Assembly: GCF_024713975.1 (NCBI RefSeq)
Contig: NC_091095.1
Location: forward strand, 19,314,501-19,378,500
Source of the DNA: Paralichthys olivaceus
Lineage: Eukaryota; Chordata; Actinopteri; Pleuronectiformes; Paralichthyidae
DNA length: 64,000 nucleotides
Direction: 5' to 3'
In this document: positions 48,241 to 59,200 of the stretch, piece after piece
Numbering within the stretch: position 1 is the stretch's first letter
Layout: each line of letters opens with the position of its first letter
Translations under genes and position numbers: made by a program
Notes under the pieces: generated by a model
What the model was told of the DNA's origin: nothing
The model's database searches: none
What the model saw: only the letters and a program-made list of their open reading frames with translations

Positions 48241-50496
48241 TCACACCTCAAAGCTGATCTCTCTTGACTGTCCAAACAGCATCTCTGTCGCCAGGTGTGT
48301 GTCTGAGTACGCACGCCGCAGGTGTGTGGAGCTGCACGTGGTCTTGATGGCAACCTCATAGGGAGGAGGGGGTCCCAGCCAAGGGGGAGGGTGAGGCGTT
48401 GGACTGGAGTCCATCGGAGGGTAGTCGAACTCCTCGCCACGAGCACCATGCCTGTGGCGTTCCATCGTCCTGCAGATGCAGTTAGAACACAGGTTAAATA
48501 AAGCCATGTAGAAGATACTAGATATCAGATCCTAAATGTCAGGTGGGTGTGATCTGTTCATTGCTATCTGTAATTCCTGCCATGGGTCTATTTTAGACTT
48601 TATTTTAGTAACTATTACACATCTAACCAGACAAGTTACATTTTCCAGCATTGAATCCCTGGAGGAACAAGCAGGTTGTTGTATTTGACAGGATTTAATG
48701 GAGGAAGATTTAAATAATATTAATAAATTAATAATAACATGCTGCCAAATAGAAACAAGCACCTTTGTAAGTACTAACTGAACAATTTCTCTGGAGAAAA
48801 TACCACTGACAACCAATGTGAACAGGTGCTTAAAAGTAAATCAGTATTCATGAAATGAAGGAAAAGGAAGTCCCTCAACACTACTTCCTGTTCTTCCATT
48901 CCCTCACTTCCTGCAGCTACTTGTATTTGACAGTAGGTGGTACTAAAGAGAATCCAAAAAAAAAAAGAAATTTGTCTCTTGCGTACTAATTAACATGTTA
49001 TAGCTTCAGGTTTAATGTGTCTTGTTTGGTTTTACACTTTTCATTTGTTTTAGAGGTTGAACCAATTAGACATAGATACTTTAAAATAATTGTTAGTTCT
49101 GCAGACACAGAGGTGTACATGTGTACACAGCAAGCCAGGACTTGACTTGACTTCCAGGAGACAATTTGTTGAAGCAGGATGTTAAACGTTTCTCCTCCCA
49201 CTGGGATGTAATTCCTCTGTAGCAGATTGGTAAATCATTATTTGAGCTGCCATCTGAATTATAGTATTATGACATCACATTTTAAGTCATCATGAAAGAG
49301 TCTTTCCCCCTCTATGCAATATATAATCAATATCTTGAAAGATTACTCACACTAGTTACACAAGGAGCATAAAGCAAGGGCAAAGTAACACACTGACAAT
49401 TCCATACTTCTATAGCAACAAAAACTCTTTGTGATGTCTTTTCACATATGCACAAAATATTTCTACAGCAGCAAAACTTTCATCCACAATTATGAACTGC
49501 AATTTATAGGATTTATTTTTTATTTTACAAATTGCACTCAGAAGGTTATATACAACTCCGGGCTGTGAAATCATTTGTGAACATCCTTTCACATCATTTA
49601 TTTATGACCATACACTGCTTATGCTTCACTTTATGTTCTGCATTCCTTTTTTTTTTTTTACATTTCCAACTATTCACACTACTTCCACTGCTCCTCCCTA
49701 CAAATTCAAGTCAGCACTTCCGTTTAGCTTTAGTGGAATATTTAGATAACTGAGGGCAGTATTTTAATCCTTTTTCTATTAATCAAGCACAGTTTCTGCA
49801 GGGCTTAGATTTAAAGGTCCATGTGTATATTTGAAAAGATGACAAGCCAGAAGGAAAAGATAGAAAAGACAGAAGGAATTATTGGGAAAAGGTGCGGTCG
49901 TGTTCTGTGTACAAGCCCCTGGTACAGTTGTGTGCATGTAAAGCTCTATCCCAAAGGACATTAATGAAAACTGATATAAGAAACCTTGATTCGATCAAAT
50001 ATAGAGCAACAGCAGGAAGAATGGATTAGATTTCATGGTTATCCTGGTTAAAAACTTGTTTTTCTCCTGTAACATCAATAGTTTGAGTCTTATTTTCTGG
50101 CTTTAGGATGAAATTGATGACACTTACTATTACAGCTTGACCTGTGATAAGCAGCAGTATGTAAAAAAAACTGGCATCTTTCACCCACCTGGGAAGAAAC
50201 ACTGAGTCGGACTCTGGGAAGCGGCTACCTGGGGGTGTGAAGAGGGCATGGCTGCCAAAGTTGGGGTTGTCATATGGATAATGTGGGCACTCTGGGTCGA
50301 ACTCCCGGTGGTTGTAGTTTACGGCATTGTTTACTGCCCAGAAAAGCCCCAGGATGAGCATGACCACCCCCAGCACCACGCAGCAGAGGGAGAAAGCTTG
50401 CAGGCGGCTCTGGGATGAGGCCAGGAAGGCTGTGGATCCCCCAGTCACAATGAGGAAGGCTCCGATGAGGATAGCTCCGTGGTGCAGGGAAGGCAT
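48241..50496 (-). CDS. tmem61-like gene 2: small two-pass membrane protein with PPPPY motif (2 coding exons)
   Basis: Exon 1 is 50189-50496 and exon 2 is 48241-48469, joined AG/G: 537 nt, 178 residues, starting MPSLHHG. Two spans lie at about residues 8-28 and 35-57. The span region RLQAFSLCCVVLGVVMLILG parallels barttin [19 protein letters not shown], including the following Trp. The tail has a Pro-rich stretch with PPPPYEVAIK, matching PPPSYDTVMK of gene 1 at the same distance after PPPW. Both genes split the same codon at the exon border, so they arose by tandem duplication. Candidate polyadenylation signal at 47991-47996. TMEM61 is the best family name by position and motif; function is unknown. 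Confidence 0.78.
48470..50188 (-). other. Single coding intron of tmem61-like gene 2
   Basis: AT-rich sequence with no exon that I recognise. A short AAAGGTCCATGTGTA word at 49814 may be a remnant of the family A inverted-repeat element. Confidence 0.6.
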
Positions 50497-50930
50497 CCTC
50501 CTCCGGGACCGTGGGTGTTTCTGAGGTTACTGTGATGGCTGGGATAGAGTCACTCATGCACCAACAGTCCCACACAGTGCGCTTCCCATGCGCTCTGACA
50601 CTCACCAGACATTCAAGTGATTTACTCCACACTTACAGAAATACTCTTATGACAAGGAAAAGCTCACAGAATCTTAATTTGTTCCCATCATTTCCATCCA
50701 TAATGATAAAAATTTATCTCAGCTCCAGTCGAAAAGATGGAATTGATGATTTCTTGGAAAATGATGAAAAAAAACTCAGTGGAGGCTTTGATGCGGATCA
50801 GGCTAATGTGGAGTAGCTGTGTTTATCATCAGGGCAGATGGACGAGAGGACAGCAGAGCCCATTAAGAAATCTTTACTGGTGCCCCACCCTCCCTCTGTC
50901 TAATGTGTCTGAAGGGTACCACTTTAGCCC

Positions 50931-50945
50931 TGTGTGTGTGTGTGT

Positions 50946-50992
<47 letters not shown>
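50931..50992. repeat. (GT)n microsatellite
   Basis: About 31 GT units with one interruption (TGTA at 50949), in the region between tmem61-like gene 2 and dhcr24. Confidence 0.97.
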
Positions 50993-50994
<2 letters not shown>

Positions 50995-51642
50995 CTTGTA
51001 CCGCTAACTTGAGCCTGTGGGAGTGAGAGAGAGAAATCGTTCTAATATCTTTAAACATAATTTGGACGTTTTGAAACACAGTAAAATTTACCCTTTAACA
51101 AAAAAGGGTGTTTGTAAGCTCATGGTATTAGTTCACTAAATTCAAAATAAAATATTTTGATAGTTTTGTCTTGAAAGACCACATTATGAAACAAACCTCA
51201 TCATAAATATCCCTACAATGTTAACATTTATGATATCATTTGAACCACCTTTAAACAATATTAAAATGTTAATTAGTGTTTTACTAACCCATAGCCTTTT
51301 ATTTTACGCGTTTATTTAGACTTGGAAGGGATTTGGGACTTAGTGGATTTGACATGATCTTGGGGGCTATAAATCAGAATCTAACTACAACTGAGAACTC
51401 TGAAGTCATGTCCTTTGTGTTATTTATGAATCTGGGTTCATCATTTAATCAAACAGGGAACCTTAAAAATACCTTAAAAATGTACTGTGGTCACCATTGT
51501 AGTATGTTTGAATGGTAATATTTGTTAAATACCCCTGTAACCTTTGACTGTATATCAAGATGGAGCTCCCTCCCATAATCTAGATATTAAGCCAAAAGAT
51601 CCTAGATACAAAGGCTGCTATCTTTAGCATCTGGAGCCAGAA

Positions 51643-52060
51643 GCTGTGTCCCAATTCAGGGCCTGCATCATTTGGAGGCTGCATTTGAACACAATTGCAT
51701 CCTTCCATCCCCGAGAAAAAACAATGGCTCCAACAGGTGAATCCTTCCAAGCCCACACTAATGAGGCCAGTATTTTACTGTATTGAGTATTATGCTTCAA
51801 CAGGAAAGTTAATTGTACACATATTAAAAAAGCAAGGGAACTTACAACTTCTTGTCATGTTCAACTTCAGCTCTGTTGCTAAGAAACAGCAATAAGGGTG
51901 GTAAGCTGGTGAAAGACCTCTGAAGCCTCTGAAGACCAGAGCGTCTTTCAGTTTTTCAATTTGACCTTTGAGGTCTGCACGGCCAACAAAGGAGGCAGTC
52001 TTCATGGGTCAGGAAGACCATGCCCTCCTTAGGACGCAGCCCCTGAATTAAGACTTAGCT
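51643..52060. mobile_element. Inverted-repeat element, family B (diverged copy, ~418 bp)
   Basis: The left end AGCTGTGTCCCAATTCAGGG and the right end in reverse complement AGCTAAGTCTTAATTCAGGG match the terminal repeats of the element at 28801-29159. AGCT flanks both sides and might be a target duplication or part of the repeat. The interior has no coding capacity. Confidence 0.6.
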
Positions 52061-52443
52061 AGAGTGTGTAGAGTTGCAACAGCAATGTCTCGCACTTCAC
52101 CGATCGTACATCATTATCAGCTGTCTCAGCTGTTAACGCTGAAATAAAAATATCTTTCACATGCACTTTGACTTTTCAGTTTGAGTCTATGGCTAACAAG
52201 GGACACCTTAGTCAGAAAACAATGGACATTATCACATTAACATTTTGAATTGATGGTGGAAGTAAAGGAAAAGTTCAGTAGAAATCAACCTCTTGGATGA
52301 AATTAATAAAGTTTGGATTCTTATGCAACTTTCCAGGATATATAGGTGTCTCTACTCAGACTGACTTCTTTTCTATCTTACTCTCCTGTTCTCCGGGGCT
52401 GATGTGAAAACAGTGGAGCAACACAACCATGGGAACAGGTTAC

Positions 52444-52473
52444 GTGGCGTGACAACGTCTGCGTCGTGATTGG
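52444..52473 (+). promoter_or_regulatory. dhcr24: SRE-like site plus inverted CCAAT box upstream of dhcr24
   Basis: GTGGCGTGAC (52444-52453) is followed 15 bp later by ATTGG (52469-52473), an inverted CCAAT box for NF-Y. SREBP-2 works together with NF-Y at short fixed spacing on cholesterol genes, and human DHCR24 is an SREBP-2 target with sterol elements near NF-Y sites. The module sits about 320 bp upstream of the ATG. Binding is inferred. Confidence 0.55.
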
Positions 52474-52768
52474 TTAAACACCAGAGAGCCCAACGCCCGA
52501 AAATTAGATTCCTCCCAACAAGCGTGGAGCTTCCGAGTGCGAGCCCGCCCTCTTGCCAGTTTTGACCAACCAGGAGGGAGCAGGGGGAGTAACTGATCCT
52601 CCACCTCGCACCGCTGACCTATCAGGGTGCAGGGCTGATGAGGAGTGGGTTTTGGAGGCTGGGTTGAGTTCAGCCACGGGAGAAACAGCAGTGGTCAAAG
52701 GTATCTCACCTGGAAACTGTCTCCCAGTCCTTCAGTGAGGAGTCCTGTCCCTGACCCGAGCAGACGAG

Positions 52769-55700
52769 ATGTCCCCGCTGCTGTATTTAGGAGGACTGGT
52801 GGTGTTGCTGCTGCTGTGGATCAGACTCAAAGGTCTAGACTACGTGATCGTGCACCAGAGGTGGATCTTTGTTTGTTTGTTCCTGCTGCCGCTCTCCGTC
52901 GTATTCGATGTCTATTACTATGTGCGCGCGTGGCTCATATTCAAGATGTGCTCTGCGCCAAAACTGCACGACCAGCGCGTGCGAGACATCCAGAGACAGG
53001 TGAGCGAACCACGCCGTAGCAGTCTGTGTGCACGCGCATGTGTGGAGTCTAATGTTCTACTGTTATACTTTAACTTTCAAATACTAAGCAAACATCATGC
53101 AAACAACCTACAACTGTAACATGCAGTGAGAGGGAGATAGATATATATGTATAAGTATGTATGTATATATGAGAATAAATATATAGAATGAGAATAAATA
53201 AAAAATGAGAATAAATCCAAATACAATACTATTAATGTTTTTATGCAGATGTTATATCACTATATCAATCATCTGCACAATATTAGCTCTGTATGTTCTG
53301 TTGTCATAATGTAAATTATTATCACAATTTTACATCACAATTTTTAATGGGTGTTCACTTCAATCATATTATTAAACATTTTGAAGTTTTCACATGTAAC
53401 CAACCTTTCCTATCAAGTCCTATCAAATGGTGTGTGTGGGGGGGGGGCAGTTCAACTTAAACTCAATAACTTTAAAAAGTTTAAGACTAATTTAAAAAGT
53501 TCAGTTCACCTCCAGCATCCTGAAGGTAATTGGAACCTTGTTTTCTCTGCTCGAATTGATTGAAATCCCATCTGGAATTCTTGCTGCAAATTTGTTTCTA
53601 AAAATGTCCAGAGAAGTTTTGCCAGTGGCACAGCTCCAGGAAAGTTGTTTCAATGAAAACTATCTACTTGAATCCCCCTCTGAACCTTCAGTCTGATTAA
53701 AATATAATCAAAAAGTTTTGGTATTGATGTAGTTTGCTGGTTGTCTGAATGCATCAGACTCAGTGAGAAAAGACAAAGAGAACAGCCGCTGAGAAAACAC
53801 TGGGGTTGGAGCATCCAGGTCAGACACCTAATACCTTTGGATTTAGTCAGGAGGAGAGAGGTAAATAAATCTCACTCCAGGCCAGAGAAAAGTTACCAAG
53901 ACCTTTGACCTCAGTCTTTGATACCAGGAAACTCTTCTCAGCTGGTCTGTTAATTAGACTCGCACATGCCTGTACATCTGGCCATAAATAGATAATATGT
54001 TTTTCCATGTATCATTTTCAGGTGCGTGAGTGGAGGAAGGACGGGAGTAAGACGCACATGTGCACCGGTCGGCCCGGCTGGCTCACTGTGTCTCTCAGAG
54101 TGGGAAAATACAAGAAAACACACAAAAACATCATGATCAATATGATGGACATTCTGGAGGTGGACACCAAGAGGCAGGTACGACAAATCACACAGGTTGT
54201 GTTTTTCATGACAGACATTTAAACGATCATAGTAGGAAAATAACCTGCCTAACTAATAATATTAACAATTGCTCAGGTCTTTGTAATCCTCTGCAGTTAG
54301 CTAATGTTATTTATTACGCATTTCCTGTTATGTCATATATGGAAATATGTTCTGTACAAAAAGTTAAACTCAAAAACATTAGCCTCATAGTTAAAAAAAT
54401 AAATAGAGTTTCTGGTTTGATAAAACAAGGGTCTTTTTTATGGCTCTCTGGGATTAAAGTGAAATTTTAAAATAAGAAAGAGGGCTGATTTTGGGCACTG
54501 TATGCAGGGCACATACGTAGTCTCATAATTTACTAATCTGCACTCACTGTGAGTGAATGTCTGCAGACATTTCTCAGCTCTATCCTCAGAGTTTGCTGAT
54601 GCAATGAAACATTCTGTATAAATATAAATTAGTATACCTGCCATGATGAGACCCTGAGGACATGAGCGGTTGTTCAAACACAGAGTAGAAACATAACTTC
54701 TCAGCAAATCTTGTACGTTGACACTTTGAATCCCATATGGTGGTTTAATGCAGCTCATAAAACACCTCCACAAACCGTATTAGCCTTAATTCAAGCGAAG
54801 TAAAACAGATGTTCCCTCACTGAACCCAGTAAATAGACAGCCCCATTGAACAACATTTATTTATTAACATTAACATTTATTTATTTATTGACCATACACC
54901 AACTGTAACCATAAATCCAATTATATAGTCGTACAATGTTTTTGTGTAAGTTTGTTTCATAAACTTTTTACATCATTACTAACCTATTATTTAGAGCAGT
55001 GAGCTCTGCTTTATGAGCCAGAATGACACTATACCCTACAACTCTATTCCATAGTGAGCTCACAGTTTATTAAAACCACCTAAAAGAGCATAACATGACA
55101 TGAGACAAACAACTTGAGCAGCAATTTAATATTTTTAATATTAACCATCGCTTCGGCAGGGAACTAGAGACAAGGAAACCATAGCCGGTATTACACAAGT
55201 CATCGGCCATTAAACCACTTTATCTGAAAGGAGTCTTAAAATAAGTTAACAATAACCTTATTTTTAAATGCATAACCTGTTTGTTTAATACCTCTTGTGT
55301 TTCTGGCCTCATTGTATTAATTACAATCTTATAATCATCAGAAATGATGGCTCAGTGACAGATAAGATGAAAATGTGTAATTAGTAAGAGTCTTGGTCTT
55401 TTGTTTGTTGGGATTTTGTGTTCTCATTCTATCAACAGATATTTACTACCAGTGCTCTTTGTTCTTTAGGTGGTGAGAGTTGAGCCGCTAGCCAACATGG
55501 GCCAGGTAACAGCTCTCCTCACTTCTATTGGCTGGACTCTGCCGGTGCTGCCAGAGCTGGATGATCTCACCGTGGGTATGTTGTCAAGGTTACAATCAAT
55601 GTGGGTTATTTCCTGGGAAATCAGTCCCGAGTGACATCATCTGCTTTCTAGAAATAGAGACGTACTGATGATTTCCACAGCTCACCACTCAGTGATTTGG

Positions 55701-56160
55701 ATCCTGCATCTCCTCCATCAATCTGTGTATCCTGTTTAGACTTCACTAATCATGTTAGAGGATTAATGTTGGAGCTGAAAAGATGAAACCGGGAGGAAAT
55801 GGCTGCAGTGTTGGAAGCACCCCTGGATCGGGTTTCATTATGGATTTCCTGATGCCATAAACTGTGCATCAACAATCTAATGTTTTCCCATCAGGCTGTG
55901 GTACACTCATTTATCCCGTTGCTCCCAGTAGGCAAACGCTGATTTCTGCTCATGTGTTTTCCCTCTGTTGCTCTCACCTGAAAAGAAATGCAATTGCCAA
56001 GAACACATATTTTATTCTCTCTCTTCTCTGGCAGGTGGTTTGGTGATGGGTACAGGCATCGAATCGTCTTCTCATATTTACGGCCTGTTTCAGCACATCT
56101 GTGTTGCATATGAACTGGTCCTAGCTGATGGCAGTTTGGTTCGCTGCACTGAGGTGAGCA

Positions 56161-56221
<61 letters not shown>

Positions 56222-59200
56222 ATTAGAGAGCATCACAAAGCACTACCTGCACCTTGTCTGCCTCGGCAGCAGAAACTATTTCATCCCTTGAGACTGTTTT
56301 TATTCATTGCTGGTTCATTGTGACATAAAGAACACAAATGTGTTTCACAAGTCATAAAAAATGTTCATAATCACTTTTTAAGCTACACCAGCTTCGAAAT
56401 AAGTTTGATGCTACACTATCTTGGAGTCAGGAGAATGGAGCCTCTGTCATTCCCATTCCTCACCATGAACTTCTGGCCTTGCTCTGTGTCTATGCTACGA
56501 CCCCCTGTGAGAAGTGTGCAACTGACTGATAATTGTTATGATAGTGTTCTGGAGGCTGGGGAAAGGAAAACTCAAGCTGATGTCTTATGCAGAAGATTTT
56601 AATGTAGACTTGATGCATCAAGGAGACCAGAAGGTGGAACAATATACAAACACTAACAGTAACATGAGCAATTGTCACCCCCAAGTCTGAAGATGTCTCC
56701 CACAGCATCCTCATATACTGTATCTTCCTCTACGTGCATCATCCATTCTAACAGCACATCAATGAATGGCTTGAATTGCTGTCACTCTCTATGCAACATG
56801 TAGGTGTTGGCATCCTATTGGATAGTTCAGCCCAGAGTATGCATTCCTAAATCACATAGTGTCCTTACATTTTGCCACTAATGTCTCTGTCTGGGGCATC
56901 TGAGTTAGATATGAAAGTCTCCAAGCGTAGACACTACAATGTTCTGTTGGTTGGTTGGTTCTTTATCTATAACCTGACCTTGGGTTGGCTAAGAGAGAGG
57001 TTGACGTTGCTTGACTCTGTTACATGAACATAGCTTCATAATGGTCCTGGTTGTTCAGCACCTCCAGTGTTAGTCTCAGTTTGTAAGGGAGTGTGTAAGT
57101 CACTGGATTATCGACATTTGCTTTGTGCCCTCTCCTCCTCCCGGCTCTTGAGTTTCTGGTTTCAAATTCAAACATTTACTTTCAACTCCAAGTCCAAATT
57201 GCAATTTAAGGCTGCAGCCCTGCATTGTGCGTGTAGTGTATGTGCAATGTTCACTCACACACAATTTGGGGTTTAGTATCTTGCCAAAGATACATAGGCA
57301 TGTGGAATGAGGGAGAACCTCTGATTAGTGGACCACCTGCTCTACCTCCTAAGCCACAGCCATCCCATAGGTGATGTGATGCAGAATAAAGGGAAGGAGA
57401 CTGTTGACTAGAGGAAACAGATTAGTGGCCTCCTTGTGGTCGATGCTGTGAGGTTTGCTAGCGGGTTAGTTTTAAAAGTCAACATGAAAGACAAACATTA
57501 GACACCAGAAGACAGAAACCACACACATCATTGCAAGTGTGCTGTAGAGCTGGTTGTTCTTGTTCAAACAGGAAATACATATATATTCATATATATATTT
57601 TTTCTGTCACATAGGAGGAAAACTCTGACTTGTTCCATGCTGTCCCGTGGTCCTGTGGTACTCTGGGATTCCTGGTTGCAGCTGAAATTAAAATAGTCCC
57701 TGCTAAGTCCTGGGTGAAGCTGCAGTATGAGCCAGTCAGAGGGCTGGAGAACATCTGCAAGCGCTTCACCGAAGCATCGGAGAACAAGCAGAACACGTTT
57801 GTCGAGGGCCTCCAGTACAGTCTGGACACTGCTGTCATCATGACGGGAACCATGACTGACCACGCAGAGCCTGATAAGGTAATGTGTATGTAAGAAAAGT
57901 TGATGCAATGTAGCACCTTTCTCAGACCTAAGTCACAAAGTGCTTTACATGAATAAAATAACACAAGAAAGTAGTGACACACAATAGATATATCTACCTA
58001 CTAATTCCACAAATGTCTCTGTATGTTGAATGCATTTCTTGCAAACTGATCATCTTGTTGGCTTCACTTGTATCTTAAATTGCTCATTTCAGTGCAGTGC
58101 CCAGTGATATGGACATGCGATCATTATTAAGAAAGAAAGAATGAATAAACAGGCAATCTGTGCTTTGTAGCAGTCAGTGGAATTGGGGCAGTGTGCCTTC
58201 TTCTTCTAAGTCCTCAGATAAACTACAGCAGTGGTCGGTAACTAGGTCAAAATCGCCACCAGATCATTTTGATAATTTCTTCATTTTAATTCTACAATAT
58301 ACAACTGACACACAGACAAACAGCTCATTTTTTGTTTTGCAGTTTGTCTTCAAAATAAAAGCATGTTAGATTGTTTTGCTGCAATGCTTTATATCCAGCT
58401 AATTAGAGCTTTTATTTTGAAAGGTTTAGAACTTGGGTCTCAAGATTGTGACAGACCTCTGAAATAACTGTCATGCAATGTATGAAAAGATTCAGTTCAG
58501 TAAATCATTCAAACTTGCATATAAGCCAAACATTTGAAAAGAAGTAATAAAATTCAGTTTCATTTTTTGTAAAACATTCACTGTAAAATTCACTTAATTG
58601 CAGATAAACCAGGTAGGATGAACATAAAGTTTTCTAACTTTACTCTGCACCATAAACTTTTTAGTAAAGGTTCTGCGCAGAATGTCAGTTCTAATGACAA
58701 GGAATAATTCAGAAGTAGCTCTGGAGCATTAACACAGGACAAGAGAACAGGAACACCCACTACTATGATATAAACAATGTAAAACCGGCAACAGAAAGAC
58801 AATACAAATGTATGGATAGACAGAACAGTGCACATGGTGAGACAAAAGCCAGTGTGAATAAATTGGTTTTCAGTTGTACTTTAAAGGCTTCGACAGATAC
58901 TGCAGACTGTGAATCTACAGGGAGAGTTTTCCGTAGTGCAGGGGCCAGAACTGCGAAAGCATCATCACCTTCATGTGTAATTATGAATGTAAATTTGTTT
59001 TTCACGTGTGACTTCACTTTTGTAACTTCACTTTTCTCCTCTCCTGCACCAGATTAACAGAATCGGGCTGCACTTTAAACCCTGGTTCTTCAAACACGTG
59101 GAGAGCTACCTGAAGAGAGACCACACTGGGGTGGAGTACATTCCTCTGAGACAGTATTACCACAGACACACACGCAGCATCTTCTGGGAGATTCAGGTAT

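Noticed and set aside
55891-56223. A 110-codon minus-strand open frame with a Thr-His repeat
   Set aside because: Antisense of the dhcr24 intron 4 microsatellite.
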